From Flavobacterium channae (lineage in GTDB: Bacteria > Bacteroidota > Bacteroidia > Flavobacteriales > Flavobacteriaceae), in contig NZ_CP089096.1 in NCBI RefSeq assembly GCF_021172165.1, positions 1,736,001 through 1,800,000 of the forward strand: a stretch of 64,000 bases of DNA, read 5' to 3'. Shown here one piece after another: positions 25,525-33,389 of this stretch. Both the position numbers and the translations under genes were made by a program. Each line of letters begins with the position of its first letter. Within the stretch, counting starts at the first letter, position 1. Below the pieces are notes generated by a model, which ran no database searches, was not told where the DNA came from, and saw only the letters and a list, made by a program, of their open reading frames with translations.

Positions 25525-25965
25525 TTACAAAGCAGGTTCGTATTTCGTAATCGCTTCGCGCATCCAATCTGGAATTTCAATAGATTTCCCTACTGTTGTG
25601 TCAATTAAAACCTGAACACTTTTTCCTTTAGCATGTATAACTTCGTTATTTTCTTTATCGAAACTGGTAATTAGATATTCTATTTCAAAACTCTTGGCAC
25701 CTAACGAAGCCGTTCTAATTTTGATACTTGGTTTATTTGCCAACAATTTTAATTCTTTAAAATAATCGCATTCAATGTGCGCAATTACAAACATGTGTTT
25801 TGTCCAATCCCATTTTGGACAAGCAGTTGGCATATAATAACCGCGTCCAACTTGAAAATATTCAAAATAGTACACATTATTTACGTGATTTAATGGGTCT
25901 AAATCATTCCAACGAATGTTTAAAGGCATTGAAAATTTGAAATCTTGAAGATGTATAGTAGACAT
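25525..25965 (-). CDS. Acyl-CoA thioesterase (hotdog fold, 4HBT)
   Basis: A 146-residue single-hotdog protein of the YbgC/4HBT family. The active-site stretch is [19 protein letters not shown] near residues 19-37, with the catalytic Asp in [10 protein letters not shown]. The family hydrolyses acyl-CoA thioesters; chain-length preference cannot be read here. It starts 13 bp after the CLC gene on the same strand, so the two form an operon. ATG start. Confidence 0.88.
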   Translation of the reverse strand: MSTIHLQDFKFSMPLNIRWNDLDPLNHVNNVYYFEYFQVGRGYYMPTACPKWDWTKHMFVIAHIECDYFKELKLLANKPSIKIRTASLGAKSFEIEYLITSFDKENNEVIHAKGKSVQVLIDTTVGKSIEIPDWMREAITKYEPAL

Positions 25966-25978
25966 AATTTCTATTAAT

Positions 25979-27796
25979 TTATTCGATAATCATCGATTTT
26001 AATCGCATTCTGTATTTTTCTAAAACCAACTGTTTGTGGATAAATCCAAGGAAAATTCCATCTTTTAAAACTGGTAATACTTTACAACCCGAAGTATCGA
26101 ATTTTTCCATGATGGTTTCTAAGGTTTCGTCGTAAAAGATAATTTCCTTTGGATATTGCATCACCTCATCGGTAGACGTATATTTTATTTTAAAAGACGA
26201 AAATACAATAGGTCGGATTTCATCTAACAAAATAATTCCTAATAATTTATTGTTTTCATCCAAAACAGGGAAAATATCGGCATCAGACTGTTGGATTTTC
26301 TCAACAAGTTCTTCTAAATTCTTACTTATCGAAACGGCTTTAAAATCGGTTTGAATCAGTTTTGCAACATCAATAGAATTCAAAATATTGGTATCGCGAT
26401 TGTCTGTAAAAACTTCTCCTTTATCCGCTAAATTTTTAATATCGAACGAATACGGTTCAAATCGTTTTGAAATAGCAAAACTAACCGATGACACAATCAT
26501 TAAAGGTACCATCAGATTATAACCTCCGGTAATCTCAGCAATAAGGAAAATTGCCGTTAATGGCGCATGAAACAATCCACTAAGAATTCCAGCCATTCCA
26601 ACTAAGGTAAAATTCCCAACTGATAATTTTGCTAATCCGGTTAAATTAATAAAATACGAAACGCAAAAACCTAAGTAAGAACCCACAAATAATGACGGAG
26701 CAAAGTTACCACCGTTTCCTCCTGCTCCAAGCGTTAAACTTGTTGCATAAACCTTAATCAACATCGTTGCTCCGACAAAAAACAACAAAACCCAAGAATT
26801 GTTTTCAAAACGTTCAAAAACAGTATTTTGAACTAATTGAACTGCGTTGTTATCGGCAAGGATTTTAATACTTTCATATCCCTCACCAAATAACGATGGA
26901 AACAAGAAAATTAGAACTCCTAAAATACTTGCTCCGAACAAAGCTTTATTGATAACATTGAATTTTAAACCTGCAAAATAATGTTCTATTTTACGAAATG
27001 TTCGTGCATAATTTATGGATACAAAACCGCTTAAAATTCCCAATAAAATATAATAGACTAAATTATGATAATCGAAAAATTGCACCTTCTTAAACGAAAA
27101 CAAAATGTCTTCATTTAATACAATTGTTGAAATTAATGCTCCAGTAGCAGCACTAATCATGATAGGAATAAAAGCTGTAATACTGATTTCGGCTAATATT
27201 ACTTCGATGGCAAATAATACTCCAGCAATTGGCGCGTTAAAGGCTGCAGCAATACCAGCGGCTACACCACAAGCTAAAAGTAAGGTTCTGTCTTTATAAC
27301 TTAAACGGTAATTTTGAGCATAATTAGAACCAAATGCTGCTCCGGTAATGGTAATTGGTGATTCAAGTCCGGCACTACCTCCCATACCTACAGTAAAGGA
27401 ACTTGTGATGATTTGGGCAAACATTTGCTTGCGAGGCATAATTCCTCTTTTTTTAGCAACAGCATACATGATTTGGGCTGTTCCTTTTTCGATAGAACCA
27501 TCCAATACTTTTTTTACAATTATAACCGTAATAATAATTCCGATTATAGGAAGTGTACTGTTACTAAAAGGCAAATGCAAAAAATCATCTAATTTTTGAG
27601 ACGATTTAAAAACCCAGTGTGCAAACGTTTTTAATATAATTACGGCTAATGCAGAAGAAATCCCAACTAATACACAAGAAGCATAGATAAATTGCCTTGG
27701 TGTTAAAAGCGATTTTAAAAGAAAAATAAACCGTTCTAAACGTCTGAAGGTTCTATGTAAAAACGTTTTTATTGAAAAAGATTTATTTCTAGGCAT
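25979..27796 (-). CDS. CLC-family chloride channel/transporter with CBS domains
   Basis: A 605-residue membrane protein of the CLC family plus a C-terminal regulatory part. Residues about 25-440 hold the many hydrophobic helices. The gating-glutamate motif appears as GGSAGLESP near residue 142 (GREGP in E. coli ClcA), and the anion-binding GGNGGNFAPSLFVG near 390. Two CBS modules follow at about 460-600 (DADIFPVLDENNKLLGII and CKVLPVLKDGIFLGFIHK), which usually bind adenine nucleotides. Whether it is a channel or an H+/Cl- exchanger is not decidable here. Confidence 0.93.
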   Translation of the reverse strand: MPRNKSFSIKTFLHRTFRRLERFIFLLKSLLTPRQFIYASCVLVGISSALAVIILKTFAHWVFKSSQKLDDFLHLPFSNSTLPIIGIIITVIIVKKVLDGSIEKGTAQIMYAVAKKRGIMPRKQMFAQIITSSFTVGMGGSAGLESPITITGAAFGSNYAQNYRLSYKDRTLLLACGVAAGIAAAFNAPIAGVLFAIEVILAEISITAFIPIMISAATGALISTIVLNEDILFSFKKVQFFDYHNLVYYILLGILSGFVSINYARTFRKIEHYFAGLKFNVINKALFGASILGVLIFLFPSLFGEGYESIKILADNNAVQLVQNTVFERFENNSWVLLFFVGATMLIKVYATSLTLGAGGNGGNFAPSLFVGSYLGFCVSYFINLTGLAKLSVGNFTLVGMAGILSGLFHAPLTAIFLIAEITGGYNLMVPLMIVSSVSFAISKRFEPYSFDIKNLADKGEVFTDNRDTNILNSIDVAKLIQTDFKAVSISKNLEELVEKIQQSDADIFPVLDENNKLLGIILLDEIRPIVFSSFKIKYTSTDEVMQYPKEIIFYDETLETIMEKFDTSGCKVLPVLKDGIFLGFIHKQLVLEKYRMRLKSMIIE

Positions 27797-27850
27797 TGTT
27801 TTAAAGTATTTTACGAAGGTAAATCTTTTAGAGCAAAAAATAAAACAATT

Positions 27851-28516
27851 TTATAGTAAACGTAAGGCTTCCCTTCTACTTAATGGTTTTAAATTGGTCG
27901 AATTTACGTATTCTTTTACACCATTTGGATTGAATCTGCTATAATCGCGTAAAGCCCAACCAATTGCTTTTTGAATAAAAAATTCCTTAGATTCTTTGTG
28001 CTTTTCACATTCCGATTTTAACAATTCAAAATCAGTTTTTTCTTTATAACTCAATTGAAACAAAATAGCACTTCGATTCAACCACATATTATCCGAATTT
28101 GAAAAACGCTCTACCACTTTTAAAATTTCAGATGGAAACTGCGCTAAATAACCTCCAAGCAAATATTTTGCAATAACATCAACGGAATCCCACCAAGAAT
28201 TGGTAACAATCAATTGCTCAATGAAAGTAATATCTTGTAAAACGTAATTCTTTTTCCATTCTTTTACCAATAAATCTATAGCACATTGATGAAATTCGCG
28301 TTCTTTCATCTGGAACAATTCCCAAGCAATGTTTCTAAAATCAACTTTTATTTCGGCTTTATTTTGCTCATAATTTGATTTAAAAATTGCTCTTCTAGCG
28401 TCTGTTTTAATTCCTAAATAAGTAAAATTATTTTTCATGTAATTTTCCATCGGAATTGCCTGTTCAGCATTAGCGTTTTTTCGTAATTCTATTTCTAAAT
28501 CGTTACAAAATTTCAT
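27851..28516 (-). CDS. AlkD-like DNA alkylation repair protein
   Basis: A 221-residue HEAT-like repeat protein of the AlkD DNA glycosylase family, which excises cationic alkylpurines such as N3-methyladenine and N7-methylguanine. The key motif NSWWDSVDVIAKYLLG lies near residues 106-121; in AlkD the Trp and Asp of this motif contact the damaged nucleotide. Other marks are YLGIKTDARRAIF and KAIGWALRDYSR near the end. The start overlaps the acpH-like stop by 14 bp, so the genes are translationally close. Confidence 0.93.
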   Translation of the reverse strand: MKFCNDLEIELRKNANAEQAIPMENYMKNNFTYLGIKTDARRAIFKSNYEQNKAEIKVDFRNIAWELFQMKEREFHQCAIDLLVKEWKKNYVLQDITFIEQLIVTNSWWDSVDVIAKYLLGGYLAQFPSEILKVVERFSNSDNMWLNRSAILFQLSYKEKTDFELLKSECEKHKESKEFFIQKAIGWALRDYSRFNPNGVKEYVNSTNLKPLSRREALRLL

Positions 28517-29099
28517 TTAAATCATTTAATTTAAGTTCGCACGAAAGCATTAATTCATCGAAAAAAAGAAAGAATTCCGACTCAAAGTCTTCATAAAACT
28601 CTTGGATTTCAGTTATTGCCTCTTGCATGTGTACACGATGTTTGGTTCTGTAATCCATTTGGAATAAAATCATTTCTAATCCTGCAATAGTAGCATAGCT
28701 TACCAACCAATTTCGACCAATCATATAAGGCAACATCCCTTTTACTCTATCGGTTAAAATATCATAGTGTTTTTGAGCCAATTTATAAAAATCATCTGCA
28801 TACAATTCTAGCGGAATATCTGAATATCGTTTCCAGTTTTTAGCTAAAAAATGATCATAAGCAATGTCCATAATTACTCCAGAATAATGACCGTATTTTT
28901 CATGCAAACGGTGTTTACTTTTACGATAAATAGGATGCGAATCGGTAAAACTATCTATATGACGATGCAGTAAAACGCCTTTTTGAATGTCGTTTGGATA
29001 TTCTAAGTACTGAGTACCTCGTATACTATCTGCCATGAAATTGCCAATTTTGACAAAATCATCATCACCAGATAAATAAATATGCGCGAGAAAATTCAT
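28503..29099 (-). CDS. Acyl carrier protein phosphodiesterase (AcpH family)
   Basis: A 198-residue protein of the ACP phosphodiesterase family (DUF479), an HD-like fold hydrolase that removes the 4'-phosphopantetheine arm from holo-ACP. Motifs: MNFLAHIYLSGDD at the start, GNFMADSIRG, LLHRHIDSFTDSHP and GVIMDIAYDHFLAKNW. Both metal-binding His/Asp pairs look intact. ATG start. First gene of a two-gene unit with alkD. Some family members have a different, uncharacterised role. Confidence 0.88.
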   Translation of the reverse strand: MNFLAHIYLSGDDDFVKIGNFMADSIRGTQYLEYPNDIQKGVLLHRHIDSFTDSHPIYRKSKHRLHEKYGHYSGVIMDIAYDHFLAKNWKRYSDIPLELYADDFYKLAQKHYDILTDRVKGMLPYMIGRNWLVSYATIAGLEMILFQMDYRTKHRVHMQEAITEIQEFYEDFESEFFLFFDELMLSCELKLNDLNEIL

Positions 29100-29173
29100 T
29101 AAGTTGTACTAGATGTTTCCGTAAATATATAAAAATCTTTACAAGTTTTATAGAATAGCAAAGTTGAACTTTT

Positions 29174-29181
29174 TATATTTG
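29174..29181 (+). promoter_or_regulatory. -7 element of glmM
   Basis: TATATTTG, exact consensus, 53 bp before the ATG. No convincing -33 TTG at 17-23 bp. Confidence 0.45.
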
Positions 29182-29234
29182 TATTAGGTTAAAACAAATT
29201 TTTAACCATTCAACATCTAAATTTTTAAATAGAA

Positions 29235-30623
29235 ATGACATTAATAAAATCGATATCTGGAATTAGAGGAACCATTGGCGGAAAAGTTGGAGATAACTTA
29301 ACTCCAGTTGACGCTGTAAAATTTGCCTCCGCATATGGAACCTTTTTAAAACAAAATAGTTCTAAAGAAAAATTAAAAGTGGTTATTGGTCGTGATGCTC
29401 GTATTTCGGGACCGATGATTCACAATCTAGTAGTGAACACTTTAATTGGATTAGGAATTGACGTAATTGATTTGGATTTATCAACTACTCCAACAGTTGA
29501 AATTGCTGTTCCTTTAGAAAAAGCAGATGGTGGTATTATTTTAACAGCATCGCACAATCCAAAACAATGGAACGCGCTTAAGTTATTAAATGAAAAAGGT
29601 GAATTTTTAAATGGTGCTGATGGTGCTAAAATTTTAGAAATCGCCGAATCAGAAGCCTTTGACTTTGCTGATGTTGATTCATTAGGAGAAGTTACCGAGA
29701 ACAACGCTTATATGGATATTCATATTGATGAAGTTTTAGAATTACCTTTAGTGGATGCTGATTTAGTAAAAACTAAAAAATTTAAAGTTGTAGTAGATGG
29801 TGTAAATTCATCTGGTGGTGTAATTATTCCAAATTTACTAGAACAAATGGGTGTTGAAGTTGTAAAATTGTATTGTGAACCAAACGGACACTTTCCTCAT
29901 AACCCAGAACCTTTAAAAGAACACTTAGGTGATATTTGCAAACTAGTTGTTGAAGAAAAAGCTGATTTTGGAATTGTAGTTGACCCAGATGTTGATCGTT
30001 TGGCTTTTATATCAAATGACGGAGAAATGTTTGGTGAAGAATATACTTTGGTTGCAATTGCAGATTATGTTTTGAGCAAAACACCAGGAAATACTGTTTC
30101 TAATATGTCATCTTCAAGAGCATTACGCGATATAACTGAAAAACATGGTGGATCATATCAAGCAAGTGCCGTAGGTGAAGTAAATGTTGTGGAATTGATG
30201 AAGAAAACCAATGCTATTATTGGTGGTGAAGGAAACGGAGGAATTATTTATCCTGAATCGCACTACGGAAGAGATAGTATGGTGGGTGTTGCTTTATTTT
30301 TAACGTATTTGGCAAATCAAGACAAAACAGTTGCTGAAATTAGAGCTGGTTATCCTCAATATTTTATGAGTAAAAATAAAATTGAATTAACGCCTCAAAT
30401 TGATGTAGACAATGTTTTAGCTACGCTAACTAATAAATACAAATCGGAAAACATATCAACTATTGATGGTGTTAAAATTGATTTTCCTACAGAATGGGTA
30501 CATTTAAGAAAATCAAATACAGAGCCAATTATCAGAATATATACTGAAGCTCCAACACAATCTGAAGCCGATGTATTAGCTGAACGTTTTGTTAGTGAAC
30601 TGAAAGTAATAGCAGGAATTTAA
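29235..30623 (+). CDS. glmM: Phosphoglucosamine mutase
   Basis: Converts glucosamine 6-phosphate to glucosamine 1-phosphate, a precursor of UDP-GlcNAc for peptidoglycan and LPS. 462 residues. The phosphoserine loop is TASHNPKQWNALK near residues 100-112, the metal loop is DPDVDRLAF near 252-260, the sugar-specificity loop GGEGNGGIIY near 329-338, and the phosphate-binding RKSNTEPIIRIY near the end. Phosphomannomutase/phosphoglucomutase is the alternative within the superfamily; the SISGIRGTIGGK opening and length fit the Bacteroidota GlmM. Confidence 0.9.
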   Translation: MTLIKSISGIRGTIGGKVGDNLTPVDAVKFASAYGTFLKQNSSKEKLKVVIGRDARISGPMIHNLVVNTLIGLGIDVIDLDLSTTPTVEIAVPLEKADGGIILTASHNPKQWNALKLLNEKGEFLNGADGAKILEIAESEAFDFADVDSLGEVTENNAYMDIHIDEVLELPLVDADLVKTKKFKVVVDGVNSSGGVIIPNLLEQMGVEVVKLYCEPNGHFPHNPEPLKEHLGDICKLVVEEKADFGIVVDPDVDRLAFISNDGEMFGEEYTLVAIADYVLSKTPGNTVSNMSSSRALRDITEKHGGSYQASAVGEVNVVELMKKTNAIIGGEGNGGIIYPESHYGRDSMVGVALFLTYLANQDKTVAEIRAGYPQYFMSKNKIELTPQIDVDNVLATLTNKYKSENISTIDGVKIDFPTEWVHLRKSNTEPIIRIYTEAPTQSEADVLAERFVSELKVIAGI

Positions 30624-30626
30624 TAA

Positions 30627-30659
30627 AAAAAGCCAGGATGTTTATCCTGGCTTTTTTTA
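30627..30659. terminator. Bidirectional terminator after glmM
   Basis: Stem AGCCAGGAT / ATCCTGGCT with GTTT loop, flanked by A6 on the left and T7 on the right. Confidence 0.9.
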
Positions 30660-30665
30660 TTAAAT

Positions 30666-31100
30666 TTATTTACCATGGCCTTTTCCGTGACCTTTGGCTT
30701 TTCCATTATTACCATGATTTTTTGCTTTTTGGTAATATTTAGATTTGTGCTTTTTAGCTTTATATTTTGTTTTATGCGAATAGTTGTAACGTTGCGGACT
30801 ATCGCCATAAAAATCCAATTCTATTTGTGTACTTCTTCCAAGATTAATACCTACAAATACTGAAGGTACTTTTACACTTACAGCCCATTTACCATTATTA
30901 AAATAAATATAAACACCTTTTTGAATGTCATAGTACATATTTTGGTCAGGAAAGTAAATATGTCTTGTTTTAGCTCTATATCCGTGTGCTGGAGCCCATG
31001 GTGGTGGACCTTGAGAAAAAACATCTGTTGGAACTACCAACATAAACACTAAAATTAATACTCCAAAAATCGTCGCAGTCTTATTCTGAATCGTTTTCAT
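30666..31100 (-). CDS. Secreted basic protein with Lys/His/Gly-rich tail
   Basis: A 144-residue exported protein of unknown function. The signal peptide is about residues 1-30 (ILVFMLVVPTDVFSQ); the mature part begins GPPPWAPAHGYRAKTRH. The middle has HIYFPDQNMYYDIQKGVYIY and FYGDSPQRYNYSH, aromatic and probably beta-rich. The last 35 residues are strongly basic and low-complexity, ending AKGHGKGHGK. I use the ATG at 31100; the TTG at 31118 adds six residues before a good signal peptide. I have seen this kind of short protein in flavobacteria without an assigned role. It faces glmM. Confidence 0.75.
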   Translation of the reverse strand: MKTIQNKTATIFGVLILVFMLVVPTDVFSQGPPPWAPAHGYRAKTRHIYFPDQNMYYDIQKGVYIYFNNGKWAVSVKVPSVFVGINLGRSTQIELDFYGDSPQRYNYSHKTKYKAKKHKSKYYQKAKNHGNNGKAKGHGKGHGK

Positions 31101-31209
31101 AATTTTTAATTTTAACAATTATAATCCTAAATTAAACAATAATGTTGCCAAACAAAATTTTTAAGTTAGTAATTTAACTTGTTTTAACATTTTTTAGGAA
31201 AAAAGCGCC

Positions 31210-33213
31210 CTATTTAACAATGATTTTTTTAGTAGTTGTTTCTAAACCATTAGTAACCTTTACTAAATAAATGCCGCTAGGAAGATCTAAGAAAATTCGA
31301 ACATCGTTTTCAAATTCTTGATTTTGAACCAATTGACCCGTAACCGTATAAATTTCAGCTTTAGAAGTTCCATTTAATCCAGAAACCATTAAATAATCTG
31401 ATGCAGGATTTGGATAAACAGCTACTTTATTAGCTATTGGAGTTTGAGAGGATAAAGTAGACGACCATGGTTGTCCAAAATTTGCTCCGTAAATATAACT
31501 TGCTAAACTAGGATGATCAATAAAAGGATTACGATTCATTTGCCAAGTGAAGATATAATTATTTCTATTCATCTCAAAATCGTCACGAGGATCAGCTGTA
31601 TGCCAATTTAACAAAGTAGCTAAATCACCTATTTGGTATGATGGGTTTGTTCCATCACCGTTACAAGCACCATTACATTCACTTGGATCACCATTCTGAA
31701 TACTCAAACTTTCAAATCGAACAGCCATATAAAATAAAGCTCTAGCTACATCACCTCTCCATGAACCTTGCGTTCCTGCTGGTCCAGAATAAACAGTTGA
31801 AGTAGTAACAGTTCCGTAATTTTTATTATTTCTTGACGAATTTTCCTGGCCATTTTCGGCTCTAATATGATGTGCATCTGAAACACCATCAGTAGTTGTA
31901 AGAGGTCCTGTAGAATTCCAAACATTTATTCCATCAGCAGTATCACCCTGAGCTACCTCAAAACCTCCTCTAGATTGACAAAAAATGTGTTCTCTATTCC
32001 ATTTTCCAACAATACTACTTGAATTTTGCTGATCAAGTTTATCCATTGGAGTTTCAACATACATACACCAAACTTGGTTATTATTCAACGGATTTCTATC
32101 TGAAGTTCTTAAAATTTCCCATATATCGGCATAACTATGCAATCTTACAACAGCAGGATTTGCAATTATGTTTTGCAATTCTTGTTTTAATGCATTTCCT
32201 GACAAACCTTCTAATGAATCATAATAACCTACAGGTGTTGTTGGTGTAACGACATTATATGTAGGATTTAAAGGTGTCCCCCATGGATCTGTTGTAAAAT
32301 TGGCATCGTAAACTCTATAAATTGTATTGTTATTATAAGCCACATACCCTACTGGTAATGACTGTAGAACAAATTTCATTTCTTCATCACCTTCATCTAA
32401 ACCATCATCCGTTATAATTATTCCTGCTTGAGTTGTTGTTTGCCCTACTGGAATTGTCACTGTTAATCCACCAGAAAAATCTGCCATATTAAAATTACCA
32501 TTATTCAGAGTAAAATTCATTATTAGTGTTTCATTTTGAACGGGCTGACTTGTTGTAAAAATAAAATTAAAACTATTCCCTTCAGATAAAACTGGTTGTG
32601 ATGTAGTGACTGTTATATAATTTGGAACAATACCACTTCCATCATTATTCATTCCAGGAGTTGGAGCTTTTACTTCATATGTTCCATCATTCTTTCTTTG
32701 AATCGATTGAGAAGTAACCAAGCTATTTACATTTTCATTTATACAAACAGTCAGATTAAAAATACCCATTAAATTAGTGGGATTTAGTTGAGCATTTTGA
32801 GTTCTATAGGCAATTGCGTCAACAACATTATTATTGGTAGCTAAGGTATTTAAAGGAAAATCAGTATCACTTCCTAAATAAAGAGCTATAACATCAGGAC
32901 CATTTTGAACTGTTGCGTTTGGAAAAATTTTCAAAGGTGCTGGAACAACTTGATTGTTACCTAAATGAAAAATACCATTAAAATCGGTTTCAAATCCATC
33001 TAAATCAATTGTATAATAACTTAGACTATTAGTTTCATTGAAAAAAACCAAAACATATCCATCTAATGGAAAATTAGGTGTTGCAGATTTCAGTTCTACA
33101 AACTCAAGCTGATCTGTTCCTGGTGTATCTGTGTCGATCTCATTTATAACAATTTGAGATTGTATTGTAATTCCAAAAAAAAGGAATAATAGGGTGAGTA
33201 ATTTTGGGGGCAT
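31210..33213 (-). CDS. Secreted endonuclease I with lamin-tail, Calx-beta-like and T9SS sorting domains
   Basis: A 667-residue exported nuclease. Signal peptide 1-20 (LLTLLFLFFGITIQSQ). Residues about 21-190 look like a lamin-tail domain (IVINEIDTDTPGTDQLEFVEL). A Calx-beta-like domain follows at about 195-300 (LSEGNSFNFIFTTSQPV, DDGLDEGDEEM). The endonuclease I domain is at about 325-580 with GKWNREHIFCQSRGG and SDAHHIRAENGQENSSRNNK, the metal/catalytic region. The last 75 residues form a type A type IX sorting domain (VAVYPNPASDYLMV to GIYLVKV and KKIIVK). ATG at 33213; the TTG at 33231 sits in a -7 box. Extracellular DNA or RNA degradation is the likely role. Confidence 0.9.
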   Translation of the reverse strand: MPPKLLTLLFLFFGITIQSQIVINEIDTDTPGTDQLEFVELKSATPNFPLDGYVLVFFNETNSLSYYTIDLDGFETDFNGIFHLGNNQVVPAPLKIFPNATVQNGPDVIALYLGSDTDFPLNTLATNNNVVDAIAYRTQNAQLNPTNLMGIFNLTVCINENVNSLVTSQSIQRKNDGTYEVKAPTPGMNNDGSGIVPNYITVTTSQPVLSEGNSFNFIFTTSQPVQNETLIMNFTLNNGNFNMADFSGGLTVTIPVGQTTTQAGIIITDDGLDEGDEEMKFVLQSLPVGYVAYNNNTIYRVYDANFTTDPWGTPLNPTYNVVTPTTPVGYYDSLEGLSGNALKQELQNIIANPAVVRLHSYADIWEILRTSDRNPLNNNQVWCMYVETPMDKLDQQNSSSIVGKWNREHIFCQSRGGFEVAQGDTADGINVWNSTGPLTTTDGVSDAHHIRAENGQENSSRNNKNYGTVTTSTVYSGPAGTQGSWRGDVARALFYMAVRFESLSIQNGDPSECNGACNGDGTNPSYQIGDLATLLNWHTADPRDDFEMNRNNYIFTWQMNRNPFIDHPSLASYIYGANFGQPWSSTLSSQTPIANKVAVYPNPASDYLMVSGLNGTSKAEIYTVTGQLVQNQEFENDVRIFLDLPSGIYLVKVTNGLETTTKKIIVK

Positions 33214-33228
33214 AAAAACTAATTTTAT

Positions 33229-33260
33229 CAAAAGTACGAATATAAATGTAAGATTAACAA
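33229..33260 (-). promoter_or_regulatory. Promoter of the secreted nuclease gene
   Basis: On the minus strand: TTG (33258-33260), 21-bp spacer, TACTTTTG (33229-33236). It is 15 bp from the ATG at 33213 and overlaps the alternative TTG start. Confidence 0.5.
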
Positions 33261-33389
33261 CATTATAGTATATTCTAAATTAATTTTAAGCTAATATTAA
33301 TGCAATTGTACGAGTATTTTTATATTTTGCATCTGATTAAGCAACTTTTTAGTTTATTTGTCATCTAACTTATAAAAGCCCTTTTTAAT

